64,000 bases of DNA from Piper betle (lineage: Eukaryota > Streptophyta > Magnoliopsida > Piperales > Piperaceae): positions 1-64,000 of the forward strand of contig JAURVB010003043.1 of the NCBI GenBank assembly GCA_033002965.1, written 5' to 3'. Shown here one piece after another: positions 1 to 12,728 of this stretch (position 1 is its first letter; each line of letters starts with the position of its first letter). The notes below the pieces were generated by a model. It was not told the DNA's origin, did no database searches, and worked only from the letters and a program-made list of their open reading frames with translations. The translations under genes were made by a program, and so were the position numbers.

Positions 1-389
1 TTTTGAAAAATTAGTAAGCGACTCAAAAGGAATGAGCACCAGGCATTGATTGTTGTGGATCAGCTCAGCAATGAAGTGAGAGCTCACACACAAGCGGCCG
101 AAAGCTCAAAACCGACAAGAGCCACCTTAGTGAAGAAGTAAGCAGGTTAACCGCAACAGAAAACTCAGTTTTATATTATATGGAAGAGGTTTTCCACAAG
201 ATTGGGCAGTGTGTAAGAGATGATTCAACTACATTAAGAAGCTTGGAGCTTGTTTTGGATAAAATGGAATCTGATGTCTGGGCAACAAGCTTTTCAAAAA
301 TGAACGAATCCAGCCATTGCAATGGCAATAAGATCAGTGAAGCAAGAATTAGGGATGGAAGATCACCACTGAAAGATCTCAATGGGTGA
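1..389 (+). pseudogene. 3' end of an unidentified coiled-coil protein gene (fragment)
   Basis: A coding-like stretch runs into the window from the left. From about 105 to the stop at 387-389 one frame reads a hydrophilic, helical sequence containing SEEVSRLTATENSVLYYMEE and ending SPLKDLNG. The stretch before it (about 49-105) looks coding in a different frame (QALIVVDQLSNEVRAHTQAA), so there is either one frameshift near 105 or a splice junction I cannot place. The amino-acid pattern suggests the tail of a long coiled-coil protein such as a kinesin or cytoskeletal factor, but I do not recognise the family. No start codon is in the window. Confidence 0.35.
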
Positions 390-1129
390 GAAATTTTGGT
401 TCGAATTCATTTGCGTTTCATCTAAAACTGGAAAATTCTTATTGATCATGTTGGAAATTTGCACCGGTTGTATCATGTTTGTGAAACAGGCTTTTTTCTT
501 GTGCACGTTGCCTTTTTTTATGTAAAAAAGCCACGCTCATTGCCATCGGGGACTGGCGATTGGGACTTATAAAACGGCCATTTCGCTCATTGCTCGCAAT
601 GCTTACACAATTACACGGCCATCTCGCCCATGCAACTCTTTTAATTTGGTTTGTGATGAAGCAATTTGAGGTTTAATTCACTTCAACATCCCACTTAGAT
701 GCATGTAAAATAAGATGTCCGCCGCCTTAGGTCGAGGACCGCCGGATTTAGCCACCTTTGGGCTTAGGAGCAGCTGAGGGCAGAGGCCCTTAGCCAGTCT
801 AGCCTTTGGGGTGACCAGATTTGCCGTCACATGTTTGCTGCGACAGCTAGTGGCGGTTTCTAAAGAAAAAGTTTTGTAATTAAAAGAGTAGTCTTGTCAT
901 TAACAAAATTTATTGTTACCTGAAAAAATTACACTTTAAACAAGACGGAATATAAACACAATGCTTTCAATTTGACTTTGCACATAATAGAACTGTTTTT
1001 AAAAAAACATATTAAAAGTCAATCCCAATTATTGGCCCCTAAGTCAACGCCTCAAATTTGACTTTTATTTTTTGCTTGCGTTTAGGGCTACTACACGAGC
1101 AAATAAGCCGAGCTCAATTTATATTTGAA
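390..1129. other. intergenic, no gene seen
   Basis: No convincing open frame or splice pattern. A short GC-richer patch at 715-860 is compositionally unlike its AT-rich surroundings and may be a small repeat remnant, but I found no matching copy in the window. Confidence 0.4.
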
Positions 1130-1500
1130 CTTGGCTCGAGTTGTTTGAAGTTTGTTCGAACTTGACTTGAAATCGAAAGAGGTTTGAATATCCATGTTCG
1201 AGCTTGAGCTCGAATATTTTTTATTTTGTTCAAATTAAACTTGAAGCCGAATTTGGCTCGAATAGTTCAAAATTCGTTCGAATTTGGCTCGAGATCGAAG
1301 GAGGTTTGAACATACATGCTCAAGCTTGACTTGAATATTTTTTATATTGTTCGACTCAAACTTGAAATCGAATTCCGCTCGAACAGTTTGAAGTTTATTT
1401 AAACTCAGCTCAAGTTCGAAGGAATTTTGGACATGCATGCTCGAGCTCAACTCAAATATTTTTTATGTTGTTCAAGCTCGACTTAAGTTCGAAACTGGCT
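1130..1500. repeat. three tandem copies of a ~120-bp repeat
   Basis: The landmark aatattttttat recurs near 1212, 1333 and 1454, i.e. at a spacing of about 120 bp, each time preceded by an imperfect gagctcgaa-type palindrome and followed by a ttgttc/tcgaa segment. The copies differ at many positions, so this is an old tandem array. Related gctcgaa motifs continue at 1665-1760. Confidence 0.75.
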
Positions 1501-2164
1501 CGACTTAAAAGATGCAATTAGCATGGATACTTTCTATCTAAGCTATCTCACTACTTTATTATTATATTGTATACAAATAAATATAACTAATTACAATTAA
1601 ACTTATTAGTATATATATATATAATATAAATATAAAGACTATATTATTATATTATTTTATCGAGCCCATTTCAAGTTGAATTCAAGCTATAATCGAGTCG
1701 AATTAAGCCGAACACTGTGCTTGCTCAAACTCGGCTCGAAGGATTCGAGTTCGAGTTAAAGCATTTAAATTTTCTCTTCACAAATTTTCTCTTCATAAAT
1801 TTTAGAGTTAAAGCATTTAAATATTGTTGGGAAAGTGATTTTCAATGGCAAATGGTTGAGGTTGGGGCCCTAAATCAGTTTAAATTTCATCATCAGTAAT
1901 AAATTTATCCAAATGTCTTCTGGCAGGGGTGATCTCCTGTTAATGTGGCCTTATGAATGTTTTACTAGTAGAGTAATAGGCAGATGGTTCCAATTTTCTT
2001 CTTAACATCTAGTACTTTTGTACTAATGTCAGTTTTTTATCCCAAAACGTTCTTTATTGTGAAAACTTAAGAAATCCTTTTTATTTTTATTTGATTCAAT
2101 ATTGCCATACCAAATGCATATTTACTTTCATTAAGAGTCTTCCACGGTGTTTACTAAACTGAAC
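1501..2164. other. AT-rich intergenic DNA with a short (TA)n tract
   Basis: A (TA)n run lies near 1607-1622. The rest is AT-rich with no exon-like sequence that I can support. Confidence 0.4.
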
Positions 2165-5100
2165 TTGTGTAGCACCAAGGTGCTTGGAGTGCCCATTATT
2201 TTGCCGTAAAAGCAAAGGCAGAGGCTTTGTTTCTCCAAAAACAGATTGTTGTCACATGTCGATCCCCTATATTACCAGTTCAAGCAAACAATATTTCCAC
2301 AGCAAAAGCTTCTTGTGCATCAATGGCAAGGTTTGATCTCCTTCTGACTGTATTTATATGGTGTTCTTTAGTAATGCTACATGGAATTATTTGAAGAACT
2401 GCTTTAACCGGTCAAAATGTCATTGATGTTATTGTATTGCTTGAGATTTTCTAGGCAGTTTTGTGCTTAAGTTGGATTCCACATTTTGCATTCCCAGTGC
2501 TGTATGGGCTTCCCCATTTGTATGGTTACATTTAGATAGACGTCCATGTTATTCATTAGCGCATCAATCATTTTTTGATACGTTGATATTCTTTTCTTTT
2601 TTTCAAAGCAGATATGTGATATTCTTTGAACATTTTTCTGTTTCTTTCTAATTATTGATGTAATCACCATTCAAAAAATATGAGTGTAAGCGAGAACAAT
2701 AGGACAAATTGGCTTAAAAATTCTGCCATTATATCTTATTCTATTTTACCGTTCTTTTATATGATGTGAGGTGAGAAAGTACTTTCTTGTGCAGTTTTGA
2801 TGTGGCTTTGCATGGAAGGCCTGTATTACTTCACTTGGTTTCAGCAGTGGGAATAATTGTTTTTGCTGCTTGTGGTCTTCCAGCTATCTTGGGCTTTGGC
2901 AGAAGTATTTTTACACGTACTATTCTAATTTTCCATCTTTCTCATTTGTTGCAATTTTAGTGTTTTAATAATGATCCTGTTTATGAAAAGAATGAAATTG
3001 ATTGGTAATGAGACCTTGTCAATTGATATCTGAATGAGACCTTGTTCTCTTTCTTTTAGGGGTGGTAGGCCCATTATCCTTGCAACTGAAGCAAGTCAGA
3101 TTCTTAAGCAGCGTCTGTTGAATTTTGCCAGATCATTGTCCACTATGTTGGCTGTTGCCTATTGTGTGTCCCGGTTAGTATTTTCTGTTAACGTAGTCGG
3201 ACAAATGATTTGGCAGTTTTGTTGTTCTCGATATCATGGAGCATTTGATCTGTTCAGTAAATAGATATTTGTTTCTTTGCACTCTGGATGAGTTTGGTAT
3301 CTTTATTTGAAAATGTTAGTTTTGTTATGAATAAAAATGTATTGATCTAATGTGTTTAATTCTGTTTCTACTATTTTCATTATATATTAAACACCATAAT
3401 ATTTCTTTTGCTTATCTTGGAAATACAACATTTTCAGTCATTGTTTTTCCTTTTTGTGTTTCCATGTTCATCATTGGTCCCTTGTTTTACCTTTTTATTG
3501 TGACTGACTTTATTCATTTATTGTATTGCTTTGTCAATCTTTGTGATCCGGTGTTTATCTAGTGTCTCGTCTGCTAAAATGATTTATTTTTCTATGTAGC
3601 TTAATTGGAAAAGCACAACAGTATTTTGCCAAGTCAAATGAATCTGATGATATTAAAAAGCTATATATAATCTGCTCAGGACTCATCTGCATTTTGCTTT
3701 CATTTTTATGATCAAGTTGCATTATTGGGGCTGGTTAACCTTTAACTAGTTTGGCTTGAAAAGAAGCATGCGATCTCAGGGAGATCTTAGGACGCACATG
3801 GAAACAATATGTTTTGTTACTTGTCTTTTTCTTTTGAAATACGTGCCTAGAGGTTCTCGCAGGGTACCGAGATATCCACTTTAAGGCCAAAGGTAAAGCC
3901 TTGATGGAAGATAGCAGTGTGGTGTGAAAAGCTTGACAGTGCTAATTGATTTAAGCAAATATGTTTCAGATAGTACGGCCACATGACTGCAAACATATGA
4001 AAAATAAAGTGCCGATTGCCATGTGATTTTGAATCATTAAATTGAATGTCAGAGAGAATGAATTCAATGTATATCCATATGGCCTAGAAAGATTGAATTC
4101 AACATCTTTCCATATGTCAGAGAAAGATTGAATTCAATGCCTTGATTGCCATGGGATTTACAGACTCCTCAAGTACTGGAGGAGTGTGAATGGAAGTCTA
4201 AATAGATAGCATTTTGAAAGCAGTTTCCAATGTCTTCTTTCATTTCTTTAACCATTTTTTTCTTGATACATAAGTTGCATTGGTCAGATAATTGTGATAA
4301 TAGGCTTGTTGTTGGTTATTCTTTTGATGTACTGGGTGTAATTCTCAGTTTATTTTCAGGACAATCGAAACTGGTTGAAGTATTCATTTGTTATAGATGG
4401 GATTCAACTTTACTGGAAAAGCTATCCATATGGCTATCTGGGTAACTGCTGGTGGACTTGGCACTGTTATTCTCACTCTTTCAGGCCATGAGGTGCAACA
4501 AAAGTTTTTACTTGTCATGGTCCATTGTCTGTTTTCCAGTGAAATTTGTTTATGTTTTGACAGGACATTTAATAATTATGAATTCCATGTGAAGATCTTC
4601 ATGAACTTTCTTTCAAGCATCATGATTCATGCAACAGGGCTATTTGGTGTGTGTCAGCTGATTCAAATGAAAATAAATGGGTACGACATATCTGGTTCAG
4701 TGGAGGTTAGTATCTGTGGTGGCCGGCATGTTGGCAATGCATTCCAACATGAAATGGAAATGGAATACGTGTTTGTTATTGGCTCAATTTTAACTTGTTA
4801 TTGGTTCTTATCCACTGGTCTTATGTGCTTTGTAGCATGTAGGATGGTGGTCTCCAACGGTCATAAGAGGGGATGACCATGAAGCAATTCATATACCAAC
4901 TAGCAAGTGGACAACAGCTGTTGTGCGAAACCATAGCCAGAGAACTCATTACCATATCAAAATTCACTTTTCTATCAGTCATTTGGATGTTAGGAAGATG
5001 AATGTGAGGGAGATTTCATCAACTGACCTTTTAATACTTTTGATTTTCAACATGTAGTCGCTGCCTCTTCTACTTCCAGCTTTTTCTAACATCTATTTCC

Positions 5101-6554
5101 CTTCTACAGAACATACTAGCAGACATGCAAAAAGTCTTGGCAAAAAATCCAGAAGTAGAGCAGCTAAGGCTGCATAAAAGTGTATTCTTGGAGAATATTA
5201 ATCCGGAGAATCAGGCTCTGGTGGTAGGTAGTTTGTATTTTAATTCCTTCAGCAAATTTATGACATAGAAGTTTACCATATTAATGCATGAGATTCAATT
5301 ATCATCACTTAGGCCTTTGCAATTTTTGCAAGAGTTATATGATGTCCATGATGTTAAAACTATGACCCACTTTCACTCTTCAGGATGGCATCAAGAAGGG
5401 CATCTGGCATAAAAACTTGCCACTTTGTTGATGCATGGGTTTTGGGTCATCGATTGAATTGTGAAGCGGCAGTAGGTGGTATAAAATCCATTGACAGTTG
5501 GTCCCCCCTCTGATTTTAATGTAATAATATCCTTAAATTTGTGTTGTTTTTGCTATTCTGTCATGCAGATAATGGTCTCTTGTTTTGCCAAGACATCTTA
5601 TTTCTATGAGTTTCTTTGTGTTAAGGTAAGTGTTTTTGATCCATTTGGTTTTGAGGCATTAGTATTTTCTCTGAGAATACTAGTGATTAATCTAGACAAA
5701 CTTTCTGATTACATTTGAATGAAAGCTTTCTTTGTCACTATATTGTGTTTAATGTAACAGCATAATAACTGTTTTGTGTTTTTTGGCTCTTCTTGTTGGG
5801 TATATCACCTGTCCACTACTTTTGCAAATTGGGCCTGATGTCTTTTGATTTACATGTTTGTTAAGAGGCTATATTCTATTACATTTTCGAAAGTTTTCAT
5901 GAATGTATGGAAGTTACAAATTTGTCATGATCTTAAACAGGAGTCTATTTTATTAAGATCTCCTCATGGTTATAAACCACCATCAGGCTCGTCTTGCTAC
6001 TCCCATATGTTCAGTTCAAAGGATGTACACTGATGCACAAATGGAAAATATACCTTTTGGTGAGACTAGTGACACTCGTGCTGGTTCACCTGCCGAGTAT
6101 CCGCTGTTGTTAGTTGGATCTACAGCAAAGGTCAATGCTGATGATGAGACATTTCTGCCTCAAACGAAGAACAAGAACCAAAAGCTGATGGCTCAAAGAA
6201 AACATCTGATCCTCCACCCTGATCATCATCACAAGATGATTCAAGTACAATTCACACAATAAAAACTGATATAAGCGAAGGTTCAATGCTCAGCGCCAAC
6301 ACTCCTGAGCCATCTTCTCGCCAACAGGAAAATCTGGAGTCAAAGAGAATTAAATCGGAATTCAGGTACTCTGTTGGGATAAGATGAATCTGTAGTCACT
6401 GTATCAGGTACGGGTAGTGGAAAAGCTGATACCATGAAGCCACAAATTGATTCACCTCCAACAAAAAGGGCATCTCTGGAGGAAAACATAGTGCTTGGAG
6501 TTCATTTTAGATGGCTCAAATCGCTAATTGCCAATTGATGAGGATATGCCTCCT

Positions 6555-7712
6555 TAGGGGTGGGCATTAGTCGGCTAGATGTCGAACAAAATGTTGTTCG
6601 CATCGTTTGAAATTTTATCGGGTGAAATTTATTCAACCGAGTCATTGTTCGAGTTGTCTGCTAGGCCCAAACAATGCCGTCGATAGTCTGAAATCAAAAA
6701 ACTTACCTTAACGAGTACTGTTCACAGAGGCCTCGCCGCCACCTCTGCCTTTGCCTGTGTATTACCTCCATCACCATGCGTGCCACTATGCATACCCCCT
6801 CCGCCACCATCTATTGTAGCCTCGGCTTCGCGCTCAAGCGGTCCATCGCCATCCTTGATCCCGCGCTCGAGCGGTCCATCGTCGACCATCGCCTTCCCTA
6901 ATCCCGCACTCGAGCAGTCCATTGCCGACCATCGCCTTCCCCGATCCCACGCTCAAGCAGTCCATCGCCGACTATTGCCGCCCCCGATCCTGCACTCAAG
7001 CAGTCCATCACCAACCATCGTTGTCCCCAATCCTGGCCTCATCCCCGACCACACCCTCGCGGCCTTCTTCGGCCATATGCAGCTCGGTGACACCTACTCC
7101 ATGCTCAGCTGGCTCTACCGCTCCATCAGCTGCTATGCCGATGGGCTTCAGTTGAGACTGACACCCTTTGTACCTCCTCAATTATTTTAGAGGAAAAAGA
7201 AATAAAATAAAATAATATTGTTATTGTTTTTCAATCATTGGAAGGTGAATGGGTATAATCAATATTTTAATGTCAAAGATTAATTTAAAGCTTCTATACA
7301 TACATAGAAATGTATAAAAATTAAATTTTAAAAATTTAGTAAATTATGGTACTAATTGAGAATATTTTAAGTATATAATAAGTGGTTTGATATGATTATT
7401 AATATGAATGTATTGTTAGAAATTACTAAATATAAAAAATGACTTTTATCTTTTTTCTATGTAAGTTATTTTGGGTTATTTTAGATATTAAATATTAATT
7501 TTATGTATAAACTTAATTAATTTTATTATATATTATGATTTAAAATTTTTATAAAATATAATATTAGCCTTACAAAGACATTAGGTTATTGATATAAAAT
7601 ATTGGACACTCAGTCAGTCGTTTAGGCAAACAAAGAAATGTCTATATTTAATTTGTTTTTATTTGGTCAGTCTAATTCGATCGGATATGCTTCGAACTTC
7701 GGCCGGATTCGA
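6555..7712. mobile_element. insertion inside the last exon of the MSL pseudogene, possibly hAT-like
   Basis: The sequence starts with taggggtgggcatt, a start resembling non-autonomous hAT elements, directly after the MSL codons for an LPIDEDMPP-like tail, and the MSL-like tail resumes near 7713. The end (about 7690-7712) is only weakly complementary to the start and I could not find a clean 8-bp target duplication, so the class is a guess. Inside are a GC-rich tandem-repeat block (6832-7036), a short exon-like patch (7045-7160) and an AT-rich half (7190-7650). No transposase is visible. Confidence 0.45.
6832..7036. repeat. 43-bp tandem repeat, about 4-5 units
   Basis: The motif ctcRagcRgtccat begins at 6833, 6866, 6909, 6952 and 6995; the last four are exactly 43 bp apart and the first is a 33-bp short unit. 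Because 43 is not a multiple of three, the proline/serine-rich open frame across it is not evidence of a gene. Confidence 0.8.
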
Positions 7713-7853
7713 TAATTTGGACATCCGCACCGGCCCCTCGACCTCCAGGTGCTTCCGTTCCCAAGGAACCAAAGACGGCATCCAGAAACGCAGGTGGAAT
7801 TGCATCTACTGCCGAGGACAGTAAAGATAGTAAGATACCTTTGGCTAGGGATA

Positions 7854-9145
7854 TTTAAAGGTGCCAAGTTTAGATTTAAGGCCATTTCAGCGTCGTCGAG
7901 AACTGGATATGCACCGTAGCTGCGTTTTGGAAGGCTGCTCTGATGCATTCATGTACATGATCATTAGAAATTATCTCCAATTCCTTTTAAAGTAGTTGAT
8001 TACGATACAATGATATGTTGCCAATTCTTCTCTTGCCATTTCTTGAATTCTTGATTAATCAAGAGGCTTTGTATGATGCATCTGTAAATGTCATAGGGCA
8101 TTGTAAACTGTTTAAAATGCTTGAATGATCATGAATTTCTTTACATTACATGCCGATTTGCAAATTCCTTTTGCCAATTCTTTGAACTTTTTGTCTTAAA
8201 AATGTCGAATCCTAATTGAAATTTCAGCCTGTAGCACTAGCACTGGATTTTGACATGAAAAAGATATAAAAGATATAAAAATCTTTTAGTTATAATTTAT
8301 AGAGAGTTAGTTAATGATGTAAATTGAGTTAGTTATTTACAAAGATTTTTTATAAGAATTTTTTAGATGAAATGCCTAAGAAGGACCACTTACTTGGTGA
8401 AAGTATATCTTGCCATAAAATACTTTAAAAATAAATAACTGTTTAGTAGAACATCAATGATATTGTCAAAAATTACTATTTATCGATTTCATAAATTTTT
8501 TATTTTTTTATGTTAACCAAACATATATAGCCTAGGAGAAAACACTCTTTGGGCAAAAAAATAGTATTTTCCTACTTTACCATGTTTTTTAAATTAAGCA
8601 CAAGAAAATCCAATGAGATTTTAAACAATAACTATACTTTGCCTATTAATTTATTTATATGTTAGGTAAGGTGTTATCCCATTCCCGTCTATGTTAAAAG
8701 ATAAACTCTAATTTAACAAAAAGATGATATAAAACCGACGATATAAAAGCCATGCAAGAAGGGAATACATGCACGTACCTTTTTTAAAGACGCCGGTTGC
8801 CGGCCATCTTAATAATACAAATACAGATAGATAGATAGATACTTAGTAGTTTGGTTTCCAGGCCAGAGAAGAAATTGGTGCAAATCTGGTGGCTCTACCC
8901 TCCGTTGCCTCTACTCCATTGGTTCCCCCGTCCTCGACGGCACCCTTTCTATACCTTCCTCTCCTCTTCTTCCTCCGCCTCTCTCTCCTTCTCCTCCTCC
9001 TCCTCCTCCTCCCCACCCTAACCAATCACAGATTCTTCTCTCTCTTCTTCCTCTTCTTCTTCTTCCTTTGACTACTACTATACCTGCTTTCTTCCCCTAG
9101 TATAGCAGTATCGTAGGAGGAGGAAGAAGAAGCAGGGAGGGAGAG
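7854..9145. other. intergenic region upstream of the NET2 gene
   Basis: AT-rich DNA with no gene seen. A short gata repeat lies at 8825-8840. From about 8930 to 9070 the plus strand is strongly CT-rich (repeated tcctcc and ttcttc units), immediately 5' of the NET2 start; such pyrimidine tracts are common in plant 5' leaders and this is probably the leader/promoter-proximal region. Confidence 0.5.
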
Positions 9146-12100
9146 ATGTTGCACAGGGCTGCCAACAATGCCCACTCCTGGTGGTGTGCTAGCCACATTA
9201 GAACCAGGCAGTCAAAGTGGTTGGACCAGAACCTTAAAGGTATGCATATATGTCTCTCTTGGTACATGTTCTCTTCGTCATGTTGTAGCGGGGGCGGGGG
9301 GAGGATGGGACGAGGATTAATGGGTTGTTTTTGTTTTTTTAACTTCTCTCATACATGTGTGCTAGCGTGTTTTCATTTGCTTCTTGCATTACTTACTGCC
9401 TCAATTAGGGGAGGTAACTAGAACATGTGAATGTTTTTGTAAATTTTAATAATAAATAAATCAGAGATTAAGAAGCATATAGTTGCAATGGACCAGATCA
9501 AAGAAGTTCTCATAGGTTATTCTTCTCACAAAATTGGAGAAGAATATGGATCCACAATCGTAGATCTCAAGCACCCAGCACCATTATCGCTTCACAATAA
9601 CAGTACGACGTGTTTTCTTGTTTAATTAGGGAGGAAAAACTAATGAGACTTCCTAATAGGTCATGTTCTTCCTAATAGACATAATATTAATATGAGTTAA
9701 AAATAGAAACTCTAATAATTCAAAATTCTCCACGACGTTCAACCGTTCCAAAGTACAAATTGATGCCTTGTCAAGGCTAAGGTACCTGCATGTTAGAAAT
9801 ACATACTTATGGTGTCATAAGAATCGTAGAATTAACCAAAAGAATTTCCACAGAGAAGAGAAGAAGAAGAAGAATTTTCGTAATGTTGGTTGATTCGACT
9901 TTTAGAAGATGAATTAGATGACAAAGGTGATTGAGCAGTCAAAATTCATCAAAAGATATAATACTGCTATATGGTTCTAATCATGTGGATTTGCAGATAT
10001 GGAAGAGGTGGTGCAAAATATGCTTCAAATGCTCAGTGAGGATGCAGATTCCTTTTCCAAAAAAGCAGAAATGTATTACAGGAAAAGACCAGAAATCATA
10101 GCCTTCATTGAGGAAAGTTTTCATCGATACAGAGCTTTGGCAGAGAGGTATGATCATATCTCGGGGGAGTTGCAAAATGCCTACCACACCATTTCCTCTG
10201 CTTTCCCTGACCAAGTTCACTTTGGAAGTGAGGAAGAAGGAGAGGAGGGAGGAACCAACCCAGAAAGAAAAGCCTCAAAAATCCCAAAGCATGTACCCGA
10301 CATTTCAAAGCTCTCCCTCAATTCCTCAAAAACCAACAAAAGAACCATTGCTGCCACAAAACAGGAAGCTGACAAGGTTGTGATGAATTCGAGCATAAGC
10401 GAAGAGGGGACAATTGAAGACGTAGACAAGATTCAAAAGAGGATATTGGTTTTGCAAACTGAGAAAGAATTCATGAAGAGCTCGTACGAGAGCGCGCTTT
10501 CGAAATTCTGGGAGATTGAGAAGCAGATAACAGAGAGGCAGAGGGAAGTTTGCAATCTGCAAGATGAGCATGGTGTTGGAGCAGTGATCGAAGAGGGCGA
10601 AGCTCGTGCTTTGATGGTTGCCACTGCTTTGAAGTCTTGCCAAGACACCTTGGTGCAATTGCAAGAGCAGCAAAAGATGTCAGCTGAAATGGTGAGGATT
10701 GAATTTGAGAGAATTATCAGTGCTGAGGAGAAACTGAGAGGCATCAAATTGGGAGCTGTGGACGGCGAAGAAGACAATAATTCGTCCGAAACTAGAGTAG
10801 AAGATGTGATCAGTAAAGATTTGGTGGAGGATGTTGATTTGCTCAAGAATGATAGAATTAAACTGGAGTCCATTTGTGAGAAATTGAAGCACTACTTTGA
10901 GATGATACAGGGCAATTCTTTCTTCATCACTCTAGTTGCAGAGATAGTTAATGAGCTTGTGAACAAAGTTCTAACATTGGGGACAGCAGTTTCATCACAA
11001 ACAGCCCTGATAGAGAGGCTCAAAACAGAAGCAGATGAGCTCCAACAGCATTTGGTTGCCTTGGAAGAGGAGGTTGGTGTGGCTGGTGATTCCGCTCGCT
11101 TGACAGAAAAAGTTCATGCAATGGAGGAGGAATTGAATGGGATGCAGCATCTTGTTATCTCAATCCAGGATCAAAACAAGGAGATTCGCGACGAATTCAA
11201 CGAAGCGTGCCGGAACCTTGATGGCCTTGCAGAGAAACTAAATCTTCCAGAAATGGCAGATACAAAAAAAGAGGACACAGAAGCTACAATTCCCAGTCCA
11301 TATATGGAAGCAATCAATTTGCAAGAAGAGGAATTGATCAAGCCCAATTCAGAGGATGTTCCAAACAGTATAGAGACAGCAACAATTGTGGTAGAAGAAC
11401 AAGGAGCAGCTACAAATGATACTAGTCTTCCAGTTGAGGAAGTGCTCATCCATGACAAGGAGACTCTTGTTGAAGAGTGCCCATCAAAAGTAGAGCACAA
11501 GGAAATCGTTGATCAGATTCCTCCTTCCAATGCTCCATCAGAACTAGGCAATCTCGCAGTTGTGGTGCATCATCAGAACACTTTAGATGCCATTGAAGAT
11601 GCACTCTGGAGAAAGCTTTTGTTACATGGATTGGATAACAGGGAAAAGATATTGCTGGAGGAGTACACAGCAATTCTCAGGAACTATAAGGAAACCAAGA
11701 AAAGGCTTTCGGATGTGGAGAAGAAGAATCAGGAGAGCATGTTTCAAACAATGGTGCAGGTGCGGGAGCTCAAAAGCTCCAATGCAAGGAAGGATTTGGA
11801 AATTCGATCTTTGAAGCAGAACATCGGCATTCTGAACACAATTGCTGATGAAAACTCCGATACCCAATTGATAGAAGGGAGGAAATCCTGTCATAGTAGG
11901 CTACGTAGTCAATCAGACAAAGCCGAAGATGCTTCTATTGAGGAGGAGATTAAGGTTGTTCTTATAAACGAAGAGAACAATTGTCCATCAGTTGAGGAAA
12001 AATTCAGAAGAGACATTGATGAAATCTTGGAAGTGAACTTAGAATTTTGGCTGAGATTCAGCAACTCATTTCATCAGATACAAAAATTCCGATGTGCAAT

Positions 12101-12728
12101 CGAAGAAATTAAGACCGATATCTCGAAAACAAGCGGACGGAAAAAGCTATCAGGTAGTATTAGTCCTTCCCGCCCCTCGCCAAAATCAGAAGTTGCCCGA
12201 ATCAACAAGAACCTGCGGGAATTACAGAAGCAATTATCAGTGTGGTTAGAGCAGAGTGCATTGCATAGGGAAGAACTGCAATGCAGGCTGCTTTCTTTGA
12301 GTAGAATTCAAGATGAGATAGCAAGAGTTGCAGAGATGGATTCAGACAATGATCAAACAGGGTTTACTGCTTATGATGCTGAAAAATTCCAAGGAGAAGT
12401 GTTGAACATACAACAAGAGAATCATACAGTTCATGAAGAGCTCCAGGCAGGTGTGAATTATGTTCGAATCCTTAACGCAGAAATCGATAAGATACTTGCA
12501 AAATTCAATCGAAATTTCGGCACATCGAGTTCGAGAATCAGTCTTCATCTCCAGCTTCATCAACTGCAAAGCCTGAAGAATACAATGAGCAGAACAAGAG
12601 TTCCTCTGAGATCATTCTTGTTTGGAGCAAAGCCGAAGAAATCAACGAAGCGCTCCATCTTTCCATTTGCAGCTCCTTTGAACAAACAGTCGTTTGACTT
12701 GAAGACAAGTAGGAAGCATTCCATATAA
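9146..12728 (+). CDS. NET2: NETWORKED 2-like actin-binding protein (NAB/KIP1 domain)
   Basis: Two exons, 9146-9239 and 9997-12728, joined in frame across a GT..AG intron give 941 residues. The N-terminus (residues 1 to about 95) is a NET actin-binding (NAB, KIP1-like) domain: start MLHRAANNAHSWWCASHIR, then SKWLDQNLK, continuing in exon 2 with DMEEVVQNML, YYRKRPEIIAFIEESF and YRALAERYDHIS. The exon 1/exon 2 split falls inside this domain. The rest is long acidic coiled coil, with a basic tail (KPKKSTKRSIFPFAAP). Length and architecture match the NET2 subfamily, which is known from Arabidopsis to decorate actin at the pollen-tube plasma membrane; pollen expression here is inferred from family only. 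Oddity: the usual SWWW motif reads SWWC. No stops or frameshifts. The start is fixed by homology of the first residues. Confidence 0.93.

Larger units (their letters stand above)
2165..7853 (+). pseudogene. MSL2: MSL2/MSL3-type mechanosensitive ion channel pseudogene
   Basis: Exon remnants in order match plastid MscS-like channels MSL2/MSL3, known from Arabidopsis to adjust plastid osmotic pressure and shape: 2795-2904 (membrane helix), 3060-3173 (LKQRLLNFARSLST), 3600-3660 (SLIGKAQQYFAKSN), 4397-4492 (TAGGLGTVILTLSG), 4595-4705 (MNFLSSIMIHAT), 4836-5003 ([19 protein letters not shown]), 5110-5220 (ADMQKVLAKNPEVEQ), 5569-5625, then a long last exon from 5941. Most have canonical AG/GT borders. 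Lesions: the exon at 4397 runs from the GKAIHMAIW segment straight into TAGGLGT, lacking about 17 residues of membrane segment; no clear donor follows 3660; an extra base near 5955 shifts the frame before HHQARLATPI; at about 6505-6540 the tail is hit by a frameshift and a stop; a ~1.2-kb insertion (6555-7712) then separates the end. A tail-like piece (SKDSKIPLARDI, stop) resumes at 7713-7853. The 5' transit-peptide part (2165-2330) is uncertain. A dead copy is well supported; MSL2 versus MSL3 is not resolved. Confidence 0.85.

Noticed and set aside
6780..7190. 136-residue serine/proline-rich frame
   Set aside because: Spans a 43-bp tandem repeat that shifts frame at every unit, so it cannot encode a repeated protein; only 7045-7160 looks exon-like and I could not identify it.
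7667..7948. 93-residue minus-strand open frame
   Set aside because: The plus strand in the same place carries the end of the MSL-like tail, which explains the lack of stops.
8843..9071. Arginine-rich and leucine-rich short frames
   Set aside because: Direct translations of the CT-rich leader repeat upstream of NET2.
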